Shown in pieces: positions 22,853 through 35,486 of a DNA stretch of 64,000 nt. A program made the position numbers and the translations under genes. A model generated the notes under the pieces. That model was not told where the DNA came from. It saw only the letters and a program-made list of their open reading frames with translations, and searched no databases. Within the stretch, counting starts at the first letter, position 1; every line of letters begins with the position of its first letter. The DNA comes from Glandiceps talaboti (Eukaryota > Hemichordata > Enteropneusta > Spengelidae): contig NC_135562.1 in NCBI RefSeq assembly GCF_964340395.1, forward strand, positions 5,188,634 to 5,252,633. Reading direction: 5' to 3'.

Positions 22853-23956
22853 CTACCATTTCAGTGTTGTTGTTGGGGAAGACAGTTTCTCGACTAGTCT
22901 CGCAGCCGCTGGTCTCTGTTCAGGTTTTGGCGACCAACATTGCATTATCATATCCACAAACCACGTCTCGTTCATGTCATTCAAAAAATTCGGCTCGAAA
23001 GAAGGTCGGAGGTGGTATGCGACGACACCGAATATGACAACATGTTGGTTCTCCCCGGCGAAAGGTTGTTCCCGCGTTACCATTTGCCATAGTGTAACTC
23101 CAAACGAATATATGTCCGCTTTAGTTGTTGGGGCATCCCCGCGGAGAAGCTCCGGGGCTCTGTAAGCAAATGTACCCGTCAAATATGACCTCTGAGTTGG
23201 GCTAACAACCCCTTGGCCTTCCTCTTTCACAGTCTGACAGCACCCAAAATCGGCCAATTTACACGTGTCATTAGGAGTAATTATAACGTTTGATGGTTTT
23301 AAGTCTAAATGGACAATTCCGTTGTCATGAGTGTAACGCAAAGCGTTCGCAATATCTAGCGAATAACCCAGCCTCCGTTCCCGTGGTAGAGGACCAGGTA
23401 TGTCGTTAATCAACTGTTGTAAATTCATGTCCCCCGCATACTCCATAATAATAAACGCACAATTTGAACCGTTCGAACCAGCACTGGCTAGTATAGTCTT
23501 CACAATATTGCTGTGTTTGAGTCGTAGTCCGGCCAATTCTGCTTTAAAGCTCTCGACCGCAGCTCTCTTGTTTTTGGTGAACACATTTATTCTCTTGACA
23601 GCCACCCTATTACCTCCATACGTGCCTTCATACACGGCTCCGAAGCCTCCACTGCCGATAAGTTTGTGAATTTCAATATCTTCAAAATGAAGACCTCTCG
23701 CAACAATTTGCATTGACGACAGGCATGACGTACTGTTACTGTTGAAATCTCCACTAAAAGTATAGTCAATCTCTGGCCGTAACGCTTCTGTAGGCATGTT
23801 GTCGTCGAGCAAGGATGCGTACGAAGTTTTACGTCGCCGTTTGTACCTTCGAGGTTTTGGACGGTGAATATTCGCCTGCCGTTCTCTCATCTGGTTTAAC
23901 ACCGGCCGAAGCCTGCGCAGGAAGAGCCGAAGAATTTGTAATAATATTTTTGTCAT
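22853..23956 (-). CDS. mos: Mos serine/threonine-protein kinase (oocyte MAPKKK), single exon
   Basis: A complete 367-residue kinase without introns. Mos activates MEK and then MAPK in oocytes, giving meiotic progression and cytostatic-factor arrest. Visible kinase features are the glycine loop GSGGFGAVYEG (101-111), VAVK with Lys121, the helix-C glutamate near 140, the catalytic loop HLDLKPSN (Asp218, Asn223), DFG at 236-238 and APE at 267-269. HLDL in place of HRDL, DFGCC after the loop, ADIYSFGVTLWQM and VVAYHLRPS are Mos-family signatures. The length compares with about 346 in vertebrates. The first ATG after an in-frame TAA is at 23954-23956. A later Met54-Pro55 at 23795-23797 is a plausible alternative start. 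The N-terminus is basic (PRRYKRRRK, 35-43). TAG is at 22853-22855. No frameshift or missing catalytic residue is seen. Confidence 0.95.
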   Translation of the reverse strand: MTKILLQILRLFLRRLRPVLNQMRERQANIHRPKPRRYKRRRKTSYASLLDDNMPTEALRPEIDYTFSGDFNSNSTSCLSSMQIVARGLHFEDIEIHKLIGSGGFGAVYEGTYGGNRVAVKRINVFTKNKRAAVESFKAELAGLRLKHSNIVKTILASAGSNGSNCAFIIMEYAGDMNLQQLINDIPGPLPRERRLGYSLDIANALRYTHDNGIVHLDLKPSNVIITPNDTCKLADFGCCQTVKEEGQGVVSPTQRSYLTGTFAYRAPELLRGDAPTTKADIYSFGVTLWQMVTREQPFAGENQHVVIFGVVAYHLRPSFEPNFLNDMNETWFVDMIMQCWSPKPEQRPAAARLVEKLSSPTTTLKW

Positions 23957-24029
23957 TGTTTCTGTTGGTTGTTGTTTTTTCACTGGTGGAAACAAATTTT
24001 AGCACCTGTTAGCTTCAATTCCACGAGTC

Positions 24030-24160
24030 GTTACAATAATAGGAGATCAGAGAAGTAGTGCTGTCTGCGCAACGACGAACACCACTCTCTCAAAATGACA
24101 ATTCAGCCAACCCGTTTATTCTTTACCAGTACTCTGCATAATTATAAGCGCTTTTTATGT
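24030..24160 (-). promoter_or_regulatory. Putative Mos promoter / 5' flank
   Basis: On the Mos strand a TTATAATTA element around 24,140-24,150 lies about 190 bases before the first ATG and could be a TATA-like box. The assignment rests on position only. Confidence 0.2.
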
Positions 24161-24665
24161 TTGAATACATATTTTCGTATTGTCTGATGACGGACATGTA
24201 CGTCATCATCCAATCAGCAAACGTCATTTAATTTTGCAAGCATGCTACATTGTCGTGGAAACTATTTTTGTCATCCCACCATATGGTGGAGATCAGAATC
24301 TAAATAGAATAGACCATTTTTTTACGAAGGGGTTTGACGGTATATGGATGGAGGGGCTATGTGACAGGTGAAGCCGTAATATAATATTCAAAAAACGTTG
24401 GGAGTTTATATGTATTGTATTGATAACAATCAACGACTGTTAAGTAGGTCAATGAAAGGTCGCCAATTTTATATTACATTACTATAAGTCCTAATGCTCT
24501 ATCAATCGAGTGGCTCTATCGTGCATTAGGTATACTGTCAAAGAATGTTTATCCGAAATAAAAGCCGAATTCAGTTTGCCTATTTTACAATGGAGAGTGT
24601 CGAGAACCCTGCTTAAAGAAGTTGTTTTTTTTGCTTTTGTTTTTGTCAATATTCCACTTTTACAT
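24160..24665. other. Intergenic, no gene seen
   Basis: AT-rich. Open frames are short and unsupported. Confidence 0.5.
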
Positions 24666-24666
24666 C

Positions 24667-24741
24667 TTCTATTCTATTCTATTCTATTCTATTCTATTCT
24701 ATTCTATTCTATTCTATTCTATTCTATTCTATTCTATTCTA
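24667..24741. repeat. (TTCTA)n microsatellite
   Basis: About 15 perfect pentamers. The reverse complement is the same motif class as the 12406-12796 satellite. Confidence 0.95.
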
Positions 24742-24744
24742 AAT

Positions 24745-26900
24745 TAGTCAAAAATGGGATCTTGGCCTCAGCACCAGACCTGCACAGTGTCCCCCACTCG
24801 TATTATTTGCAATAAATCGATACATTTAGACGCAGACAGCATTTAGGTTTTCCCGCCAAATGTTCTTGAAACTTGTTCTGGCACATAGTGGAATCGAATT
24901 TGTGGAGAAAATGTTTAATTGCCATAAAAGAAAATTTCAAATGTGCAAAATCGGTGGCATTTATAATGTTTTGTTACAAAAGCAATAGTCAATAGTTTTA
25001 TTACATTCAACATGTTGTTAAATGGTAAATGTGAATTGCAGGTCCAGACACGACCTCGTTGAATTTATTTTGAAAATAAATATCCATGTTCTATACAATG
25101 TACATAAAATTTCTCCCTCTACGTCAGTTTAATTAAAGCTCCCTTCACACTAGCCAGTGACGTCAGCTTTAGCCAATGTTATCGTTCACGTATTATGCTC
25201 CTCGAACACTTGAAGTATCAATACTATAAGGTGCTGCTATAACAATGGAAGCTATCTTAGGAACGAATATCAATGAAAATCAACGTTCTTACTAATAAAA
25301 TATGTCGTATTAAACTGTACTATGGAAGTTTTTTTTGTCGGACTATGAGGTGGGGTGCACGTGGGGGGGGGGGGGGTCAACCGTAGTGTATTCAAACAAA
25401 CCGACTACATTTTATTGTCCCCGAGAGTTAACACATTACTTGGCGGTCATATTGGCTTTCATATTAATTTTAATTTTTCAAACACAAAGTTACTACATTT
25501 TTGTTAATATTTTGACCTCTATTTTACAAATTTGTACAACTGGTGACCCCTGTTTTTTTAATTTTGTAACAAAGAATGGGTTGCAGGAACAGTTAAAGTT
25601 AACACTTCATTCCAGATGCGCATTTCATAAAAAATTGGTATATATAGATTAATTGTTACGTTTTAGAGCTTGACAGAACTGAAGTAAAATTGTAAATAGT
25701 TTGACAATTATGGAAAAAGTGTACGTCGTGACAATATTGAATGGAGGATGATTGCTAAGATAATGGTAGCTCACGCTAAGACAATGTCAATGTACAAAAG
25801 TTAGTAAGTTTTTGTCAAGTCAGATAATGGCAAGAAACAGTGATAACAAGAGTTCTGTGGAGCTATTATGATAAATGCTAGAAAGAAATTCAATTAGCCA
25901 AGCGACGTTTTGTTTCGAGTCAACTGGCTTTCATTTACATTTTGTCTATCACAAAGCTCCTGATGCAGTACACAAATTGGCACCACTATACCAGGAATGG
26001 GACACTGAAAAAGCATAAATTGGAGAGATGTTTGTGAAAAACTACAAAAAAGCAGGGTGATACAACAACATTGATGTAACTCAACTGTTGGACCGTTCTC
26101 TTTTCTTAATCAAAATAGTTTATTGATACATTATTTCATACCATATTGCTGTGTTGTCGGTCTCCATAAATTGTGCATAAATAAAAGTACACGATGACAA
26201 ACACGCAAAGCTGAATAACTTGAAAACATTAATGATTTTCTTGGTATTGCTCTTACTATATATTACCTTTTTTTAATCTTACGGCCAGTTGTTCATTTGT
26301 CAGTACACATATGGACTCATAATGTATATGGGACTTAAAGACCAGACGGTCAATGACCCAACTGTTTATCCTTGGTATCAGTGACTAAAGCAATTAATTA
26401 GAGAATTCTTTTAGTTTTAGCAAACGTGTAATCATTCCTGTCACCCACAACTGCTTTGTAGCAAGCTGTACAACCAAACTCATTAACAGTCCATCGTCTG
26501 TGGTGAATTTGATGAGATGGTCTGGTCACAGGTGAACACATCTGTCTAGATGCCAGTTCGGAGAGAGACATTAATACTGGATAATGAAATAATTGCGTGA
26601 TCAAGGTCCGTAGTAGACGGATAAAAAATGCAGTCATCTTCTAGATACTAATGAGGAGAAGAAAAACAACAAACAAAACTCGAGGTCATGCAAATATAGT
26701 AGGCTCAGCGGAGTAAACTCCATCTAAATATTAATGCATATACATCATGTCAATTTGTCGACCTATACTTAGAGAACAAAATCCATGTGTCTTGGGTATA
26801 AAACACGCCATTGTTATCTGGAAAGTGTAATATTTTTTTCGCCTGGACAAGAGAGGTTTGAATTTAGTCCTACACTAGATACAACGGAAACGTTTTGGAA
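24745..26900. other. Intergenic, no gene seen
   Basis: About 2.1 kb without a supported gene. A G16 run lies at 25362-25377. The 79-codon minus-strand frame at 26398-26637 shows no domain. Confidence 0.45.
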
Positions 26901-26905
26901 ATGTT

Positions 26906-27124
26906 TTAATTGTTAGATATTATTGACTTATTCGTAATATCTTAGACCCAGAATTGTATTGAATCATATGTGGGTTAACTATTTTATATGGCTTTACGCT
27001 TATAATGTCACAAGTATTCCTATCAAATTGATTTTTAGGTCCGCACCCATACTCAGTGGCACAAAGGCGATCACGATTTCAACCTGCTGCTGTAATGCTT
27101 TGGCTAAAGTCGACCTCTATTTAA
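26906..27124 (-). mobile_element. TTAA-bounded repeat R2, copy in reverse orientation
   Basis: On the minus strand the sequence runs TTAAATAGAGG, then GGTTGAAATCGTGATCGCC, GGTGCGGACCTAAAAATCAA and GATATTACGAATAAGTCA, the same order as in the other R2 copies. It is bounded by TTAA at 27121-27124 and 26906-26909. Confidence 0.65.
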
Positions 27125-27289
27125 TATGTACCATGTTCCAATTATCGATATTTTTAGTGAATGTGTTGCTGGTTACCTTATTTTACAGTTACTGCAAAAC
27201 GAGCTTAACAGGAATATATACCCCTAATAATGTCTTTTTTTCTATATTTCGTCATTCTTGGAAATTGACCTGCAATTTTATACAAATTA

Positions 27290-27465
27290 CATAAAACTTG
27301 TATGTTTTTTTATACTTTTGATATTTGCAATGACTATTTTTATAACTGACGAAGATAACGTGGCCTAGTTCTTCATTTATATCTCAACAGTAACAAATTA
27401 AGTCAGATATTAAGTTTTGCAATTTGCAAATGAACTAAATTTTGCAAATGAAGTAAATTATTTTA
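27290..27465 (+). repeat. Direct duplication R6, copy 1
   Basis: About 170 bases repeated at 27795-27965. Shared blocks are ACTTGTATG.TTTTTAT, ATAACTGA.GAAGATAACG.GGC, and GTCAGATA.TAA.TTTTG followed by TGCAAATGAAC. Confidence 0.6.
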
Positions 27466-27575
27466 TTTATCCCGTCATATGGATTTGGTACACTGTCATA
27501 AATATCAAGATAAGAATATATTAGATTATTATTTTTCCGATGGAGGTTTTTCTTCCGTTCCAGTATTAAGTGAGT

Positions 27576-27660
27576 AGTTGTGTGTGTGTGTGTGTGTGTG
27601 TGTGCGTGCGTGCGTGCGTATGTGTGTGTGTGTGCGCGCGCGCACGCGTACGTGTGTGTA
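27576..27660. repeat. (TG)n/(CG)n alternating purine-pyrimidine tract
   Basis: A TG run passes into CGTG, CGTA and GCGCGCGC blocks. Such alternating sequence can adopt Z-DNA. Confidence 0.9.
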
Positions 27661-27794
27661 ACTTGATCGAGTGAGTAAGTGAGTATTGATACTCGAGTGA
27701 GTGGTTAAGTGAGCTAGTGACCCGGAATAGACGAATATACATTAAACCATGTGGGTTTTTCCCATATTCTAGGAATATAGCCAGCAAATTAAAC

Positions 27795-27965
27795 AAAAAT
27801 ACATAAGACTTGTATGATTTTTATGCTTATGATATTACCAATGTCCTATTTTCATAACTGATGAAGATAACGAGGCACAGTTTTTTTTATTCATATCTCA
27901 TCAGTATACGGATTATGTCAGATACTAAATTTTGAAATATGCAAATGAACCTAATTATGAATGTT
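27795..27965 (+). repeat. Direct duplication R6, copy 2
   Basis: Second copy of 27290-27465, separated from it by the TG/CG tract. Confidence 0.6.
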
Positions 27966-28366
27966 CGATAGAAATCGTTCGATGGCTACCACATATAGGC
28001 CATCACGAGGCACGTGCCTCAAAATTGTCATATATTATTAGGTAATCACATGGTAAGAATTACGACTAATGACCACATTGGAATCAACGTGTTATGAAAT
28101 AGACATGAATCGTACACGGGCAGTACGTGGTCAAGTTGATTAAATTATATTATAATAATTAATTATACGTTGGAAAACATGTACAATCCTTGACAAAGCG
28201 CGAAGCATAACCGAGACGCATGGTTCGTCACTACGAGAGTGGTCACATTTGTGTTTGACGAATGAGACATGTATTTAGAAAAATATGTTGTTGTTTTTAA
28301 ATAACGTTTTAAAATGTACAAGTGCATGTATCTTAACATCGTCAACTTGATTAATCATCTAAGCAT

Positions 28367-28401
28367 ATATTTATTTATTTATTTATTTACTTATTTATTT
28401 A
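28367..28401. repeat. (TTTA)n microsatellite
   Basis: About nine units. Confidence 0.85.
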
Positions 28402-28435
28402 TCATGCAGTGATGTATTTTTTTTGAGCTTTGATA

Positions 28436-28436
<1 letters not shown>

Positions 28437-28510
<74 letters not shown>

Positions 28511-28666
28511 ATCTGTCTGCTCCCTCCCTCCCCCTCCCCTCTCCCTCCCACCCGCCCTCCCTCCCTCTCTCCCTCCCTCCCCCCTCTCTCTCTCCCTCTC
28601 TCTCTCCCTCCCTCCCCTCTCTCTCTCAATCACATTGACTTTGAAAGTGAAGAGTACTGAAATAAA

Positions 28667-28709
<43 letters not shown>

Positions 28710-28716
28710 GCTGCTG

Positions 28717-28782
<66 letters not shown>
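28437..28782. repeat. Compound (CTGT)n - polypyrimidine - (CTA)n array
   Basis: CTGT units at 28437-28516, a C/T-only mirror-like tract at 28520-28627 and CTA units at 28668-28782. Predicted peptides are homopolymeric. Confidence 0.95.
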
Positions 28783-28789
28783 TCAAATA

Positions 28790-30575
28790 GATTATACACT
28801 CAACTCAGACTAGTTTTAACTAACGTAGTGTATGGGTCTCACACAGCAGAAAGTGATCATTTCGACGACAACCCAGGGTTTAATATATTTAACATTTTGA
28901 CTAACAAGTTTAATCTGTCGTTGGTGTTTGTAGTTTGGTATACTTTTATATTTCGAAGAAATATGAACAGCCAACCCTAGATCCACTGTTTGAGCATCAG
29001 ACCCGTAGAATCAAATCGTCGATGGATGGTCTACAAAAGGACGTAAAATGCCCTTATTTATCTATCGCAACAGGTTGTAATTGATAACAACACATGTACC
29101 TGTACACATCACAATTACCTCCTATGAATACTCGTGTGTGATCTCCACCCCAAAACTTGATGTTGAATTCTCCGAGATTCTCCTATGAGAGTGGTTGTAT
29201 TAGAAATAGTTGTTTCTCTGAATGAAAGTGTACACTTGAGTGTCGAAGACCAAACCAAACGACAGCACATTTTATTTCAGGTATTATTGAGATTGGCTTC
29301 TGTGGTTATCGTTTCTGCTAGTCTATTCTTAGTAAATATGTTATATAGATAGCTACAGTTAGACCACAAATATAACCGACACAAGTTGCAGTGTCAAACA
29401 GACAGTATAACGTTTCCTTCACTTAATTTGGTGGTTTTTGATGGAAGATAAGAGCTAATACTTTGAATTGTTGCTGACATACGTTTTATCAGTAGTGTTT
29501 GTAGATAATTATTCACAATTTGAAACATATTTAAACGCCCTAGAATAAGTGGGTTTGTAGAATTTGCCCAGCAGACGACCTTTGCTGTGCACACGTGTAC
29601 ATATCAGATTATATTTAGAAGAGACGGTCGTATGATACTTAATTTATTCGCCAAATTCTAAATTTGGAATTTACTGAATTGAAACGTTTATGCTCCTAAA
29701 ACACAATTTATGAGGTGACGGTACGATCAAAGACATCCATGCCAATAGGACACGTGGTGACATGTTGTTGTCCTTATCAGAACAATCAAAAATATTTGCT
29801 TTGTAAAAGTTCTTTAAAAAAAACATAAATCAAATCGTGACAACAATGCCGTAAGTGATATTTTGAGTCATTAAAGCCAAATTTCAAATGGGGAAGAGAT
29901 GGCGACTTTTCCACAATTCGTTATTATTTTCAAATAAAACAAAAATAGAACATTTAATTATAACTTAAAAACATATGTATTTACTGAGCAGAACAAATAA
30001 ACACCACACCCAATTATCTAGATTACATACATTTACTTTTATTGGCACATTTCCCTGTCTGTTTATTAGGTTTTTCAGACACTTCTACAAAAACTCCCGA
30101 TGTGATAATTACAGTAAATGTGTAATTTACATAAACATTAATTTGAACTCAGCACCATTTGGATGACATACCCTCATGTTACTCAGTCGGCTAACTTTGA
30201 TGCCCCATGCTTGTTAAGCATAACGATAAATAAACGGGTACCTACAGCCTTCAATAAGTCACTCAAGCATTACCGTGACTGATGTACTTCGGTCAAGAAC
30301 AAAGGCCAAGGCCACGTGGTTTTTTTTTCTGGTCAGATAAAATTATTAAAATATTATTGTAAGTTCATTTATACTATGTATAGTTCGTTCAGCATATCAG
30401 CTTGACATCAAAGAAGTCCAGTGAGGGCCTCCGCTACTGGTTCAAGTGATGCAGAAGGAACTGGTGTGTCCGGAGAAAACTATTGTGGTACTGGTGTGCT
30501 CAGTACCATGTATGGCGGCGCAATGGACAACGTCTTCATACTTCACTTGAACTGCTGCTACACTGAACATGTTTT
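28790..30575. other. Intergenic, no gene seen
   Basis: AT-rich, unsupported short frames only. Confidence 0.5.
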
Positions 30576-30582
30576 ACAATGC

Positions 30583-30880
30583 TTGTAACTGTTTACAAAT
30601 TATGTTAGCGAAGAATGTCGAAAAATGTTATCTTAATACAGTGCCATTCAGGAATGAATATTTTTAACGAAGACTGCCGAAAAATGCCGAATGAATTGTT
30701 ATCATAATATAGAGTCTTTGAACAATACAATATCTGTAACTGTTTTCAGTTTTCTGTTCGCGAAGTACGCCGAAAAATGCCGATTGGCTTGCTACTATGA
30801 TACAATGTCATTGGGCAACGCGACATTTGTAACCGTTTACAAATTTTGTTTGCGAAGAATGCCGAAAAATACCGATTGAC
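30583..30880 (+). repeat. Degenerate tandem repeat, about 4 units
   Basis: Successive units share GTAACTGTTTACAAATT.TGTT, GCGAAGAATGCCGAAAAATG and ATGATACAATGTCATTG-like blocks with a period of about 75-110 bases. The units are diverged. The core AATGCCGAAAAAT.CCGAT recurs at about 30,615, 30,675, 30,770 and 30,858. Confidence 0.65.
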
Positions 30881-30884
30881 AATA

Positions 30885-31500
30885 CACCATGACTCCAATA
30901 CATGATGTTATGTGTGCGCAAGAAAAATGCTTTTCCTGAATGAAATGGCGTTGTTATTTTTCTACTTCATCAAATTTCATGATTCCACCTGACGGTTTAA
31001 TTACAATCTCATGTATCGATTTAATTTTTCATTTTCAAAATAACATTAAGTGCGTGCTTCTGTATAGTAATATAGCACAACACAATTATAAACAACATAT
31101 GGAACAACAATGGAGGCAAGTAAACCAACATATACTGAATTCGTAGCTCAGAATAATTGTAGAACTTTCAGACCATATTTAGGAGCCTGTTTAATGTAAA
31201 CATTTGACTCATGTAGTGAAACTTAATCAAAATTGATTTTTGAACCAAAAATCTTTTCTAACAGCTTAATATTCCTCATATCACTATTTTATTGGTAGTA
31301 ACTTTAAGCTAAAAACGATTTACAAACTAATACCGAAAATTTGTATTGCTAGCCAAATACATATACAAGCAAGATCGCCTGTAATTATCTATGCAACAAC
31401 ACGGGGTTATATAATGTATGCAATACTTCACTGAAAGACCCTTAGGCTAGGATTACGTAATTATATGCCCGTATGTTGTCCAAGTATAAATACCATTCAT
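30885..31500. other. Intergenic, no gene seen
   Basis: No coding signal. Confidence 0.5.
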
Positions 31501-31501
31501 T

Positions 31502-31504
<3 letters not shown>

Positions 31505-31564
<60 letters not shown>

Positions 31565-31778
31565 CATACATGTGCACGCACGCACGCACGCACACACGCA
31601 CATCCATACATCCATGTATACCTGTACATACATCCATGTATACCTGTACATACATACATACATACATACATACATACATACATACATACATACATCCATC
31701 CATCCATCCATCCATCCATGCATGCATGCATGCATGCATGCATGCATGCATGCATACATACATACATACATACATACA

Positions 31779-31806
<28 letters not shown>
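31505..31806. repeat. Compound (CA)n / (CATA)n / (CATC)n / (CATG)n microsatellite
   Basis: About 300 bases of tetranucleotide blocks in series: CA, ACGC, CATA with CCATGTATACCTGTA spacers, CATC, CATG, then CATA. All predicted peptides are repeat by-products. Confidence 0.95.
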
Positions 31807-31809
<3 letters not shown>

Positions 31810-32039
31810 TGAAAACATCGTGTTTGCCGACAACTGTATGGACTCAAGCATTGTACAACAATTTAACCGCCCAAAATCAACAGCTGATGCAACAAAAAAA
31901 ACCCCAGTTTTTGCAAAGCAGGCTCCCCCTCCCACATACATTCATCCATCAGTGGATTTGTCTTTTTTTCCCTTCACACCCAATATACCCCTATCCACTG
32001 AATATTGATTTAAATATGCGTACTTGTTAATATCATTTA

Positions 32040-34740
32040 ATAGAAATTTGAGAATTAATAAATAGCCGTACGTATTTCCACAATTTGTATTAATTTTTAA
32101 ATATTCAATTATAAAAGCGTGGTGCCTGGATGAAACAGGTCGTTGCCTAGTAACGACCTGCTTATGTTGCTATGGGCACGGCCTAAAAGTAGGCTTGTAT
32201 GTATAATCTATGTTATTGGATTATTTGTTTTACTACTTTATCAAACAATGAAAGAATTTGTTGATTTGCACTGTCATGATATCAGTATTACATGTGGTTT
32301 TGGTGGACATTTTATCAATTAATAGGCAACAAATATATTAAACATCAGAATATCTTTATTGTCCATGTTACTGATGGAATTTCATCTTTTGGTTACTCTG
32401 GCTTTGTGAAATAATCATATAATATATAATACTGTAACCATAGACCCTTCGTGTAGGGTCTATGCTGTAACATTAAAAACTGTCATATCAAACATTAACG
32501 GGATAGCACACATCTTTGACGGTTGTGGTATATAACTATTATAGCTCTTGATGCGGTCCCGCTCAATGTATTCCAAAACGTAGCGAGTTTAAGTTATAGT
32601 ATCATTTCTAGTATACGGTTATTAGCCAGCTGTTCTATGATGACGTCATTGAACGGTATTACGATGGTTATCATGCGATATTTGAATTTTACATCTGCAA
32701 AAAACACTAATTAAGATAAATACAAGGCAAAGTAGCAAACAAACAATGTTTTGTAATTATATATGGCCAAATTTCGGGGGCGGGGGGGGGGGAGCTTTGT
32801 CAAATGGAGGGGGTTACCATCAGTGTTTATTTGGAACTAATATTCAGAGGGAATGAACTCGCCTGCGAGTAATAAATATAGTTTTGACTAATTAAAATGC
32901 AAATAGAACTTTGAACGTCACTAGTATATACCTGTGTTTTATTATATTATTCAGTCAATCAATTTCGGATGGTATCAATTTACAACATGACGTGTTTTAG
33001 GTGAAAGCTACATATAAATGTATATGAGAAAAAACATGCAATGACATGCAATTGACCTTGTGAACGGCACCATACAGGTGTTCACAAACATTTTGATAAA
33101 ATTGTGACGTCTTTCATCACATGACTAAAATGACAACCGCGTCATCAATCGTAATCAGATATGATACGGAAATTAAAAGATGTGTATCTCTCTTTCATCT
33201 TGCCGTGTGCGAACTTTTCTATGTTCAATGCTTTTCAATCCAACATGCGCGTATGTAAAGTGATATTCTGCAGACCCCGTGTTCCACATTTTGTCCTATT
33301 TAATTAATTCATTTTGTGTTTAATGTAGTCTCCACCATAGTCTAGCACCACCCTTCAACGAATCAGATTTCTCTTTCGGTCTAGCTCAGTGAAGTGCTGA
33401 CATGCATGATTCAACCAAAGCCGCACAGTTATTAACATCATGCCTTCATTAATTAATCTCATAATTCTACCCAATAAAGTAAGTTAGTGTTTATTGGGAG
33501 CAGTAACGTAATATCCAAATATTTGTCAGATCAGGGCACTATTTATACACTGTTTATATCATTCTAAGAGTTGGGGTTTACTCATTTGCATGAACAACCT
33601 TTGGTTATGATTGATTCAGTTTGACCAGATGGGGCTAGAGACCACGTTGGCATCCAGAATATATCTGCCTCGGAATACAAACTTATAAGTTTTGTTGATG
33701 CTATGTTCAATAAAAACCGAGCTTTTTCAAAAATTCAATTAAAGATAAAAATAGGAGTCATTGTGCTGTTTTCTAAAATAAGAGGTTAACAACGTACCAA
33801 AAGAAAGTCATTAATTATTAGAATCTAATATGGCTGCCAAATACTATTTTGATGCTATATATGGAGAGTAACGGATCTTCGCTTTCTTTCAAAAACAAGA
33901 CGATGAACTTCAAGATTTCTTTATCATTTCCAGACGACCAGGATCATGCTGTCATGTCAAAGTCTAGAGAAATTTTGAGAACTTGGATTTTGAAAAGATA
34001 TTCGACCCGGCCGAGGTGCATTTTTTATATATTATATTTTGTACTAAGGATGTAATTTGATAGTATTTTTCATTTCAAATCATTGCATTTCATTGAAATT
34101 ACCACCGTGAGTCATGTGGCAACATGATGCTCAATATACAAAGCCAGAGTAACAGACGAACATATATCTAAGCAAATGGAATGAAGAGATATAGATTGAT
34201 CTAAAATAAAAATCTGTCGTTATTCGTGTTTACAGAAAAAATGTAGTCTTGGTTATTATTGAGTGCAATTCCTGACACAGGGTTAATAATAAACGTGCTG
34301 GTACTATGATATATACAGAGATTACAGAGGGTTACACCTTAACTTGTCTGATTTAACCTTATGTGGTAGAAAGGTCACTTTATTGAAGGTCATACTAAGT
34401 TAATGTCTGGTTATTTACCTTAGTTCCCCATTCTGTGGCAGGTTAATACATTATACATTATACCTAGATTCCATTCAAAGTGACAGGAACGGACATGATA
34501 AAGAGTTATAGAAAACGAAGTGTTTCATTCCCATGCTTATAGCAGGAATGTGGTTGTTGTTGAATAGGTTTAATGTAACAATAATGCACGTCACAGACAA
34601 CATTACATATGATGGTGTGTATAAAACAAACTTTTCTGTACAATAATTGAACGATTTACCTAATTACATGTAATACGAATGAGTCCTTGGCTACATGCGC
34701 AAGTTTATGTATATATACCTGTTTCGAAGCCTAAGTGTAT
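32040..34740. other. Intergenic, no gene seen
   Basis: Holds a short perfect palindrome-like RFX X-box site (CAGGTCGTTGCCTAGTAACG, 32136-32160), a hairpin CATAGACCCTTCGTGTAGGG near 32,442 and a G-rich run at 32778-32790. No gene recognised. Confidence 0.45.
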
Positions 34741-34744
34741 GCCC

Positions 34745-34747
<3 letters not shown>

Positions 34748-34811
<64 letters not shown>

Positions 34812-34838
34812 GCCTGCCTGCCTGTCTGTCTGTCTGTA
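34748..34838. repeat. (CTGT)n microsatellite
   Basis: About 22 units with a CTGC sub-block. Confidence 0.95.
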
Positions 34839-34839
34839 C

Positions 34840-35480
34840 ACCATGTCTTATTTATAATGAAATATGTCTTACAAGCAAAATTTGTTACAGTCAGCTACAC
34901 TGATGGAATCTGTCACTAAAACTAGAGTAATGGTGTCATGAATTTATGACACAGGTTTTGATTTGTTTGTCCGCAAATTGGTTCTTGGGTCGTATGTTCG
35001 ACAGTTAACAATAATGATTGTAATCTAAAATCTACATTCAATCAACGTATTGAGCCAATACACAGCAGTTAATAGAAAGCCACACACATGCGCAATATGG
35101 TTACCTAGGTTACCAAGGCTAATAGGCAATAGAACAACACATTCGTTAACCTTAATGTCACTAATAGTAGAGCAAATGTTAGCACAGTTACTAGTAAGCA
35201 TATATCTGCCACACAGGATATCTGTATTATAGGGGCAACTCATGAGGTTCATCACATTCGTGACTTAGAGGCAATGGACAGTCGTAGTATTCTGATGACA
35301 AGACGTGACGTTGCATTGACGATTACAGTACAAACGTGGTTGCTTTAGCATTTCAGTCATAGAACATGACATTTTTACACACTCAGCCAATTTGAAACCT
35401 GCATTAGTATTTGTTTGATCAGACAAACAACAATTAATTCTCTGGAAATTGTTAAAGTACCAATAATTAGACATTGTACA
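34840..35480. other. Intergenic, no gene seen
   Basis: Short unsupported frames. GGTTACCTAGGTTACC near 35,098 is a short palindromic motif. Confidence 0.45.
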
Positions 35481-35486
35481 TGTTAA

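Noticed and set aside
22836-23165. 109-codon plus-strand frame and other frames within 22,836-24,012
   Set aside because: Antisense shadows of the Mos coding sequence.
31442-32030. Several frames of 80-185 codons on both strands
   Set aside because: Translations of compound tetranucleotide microsatellites.
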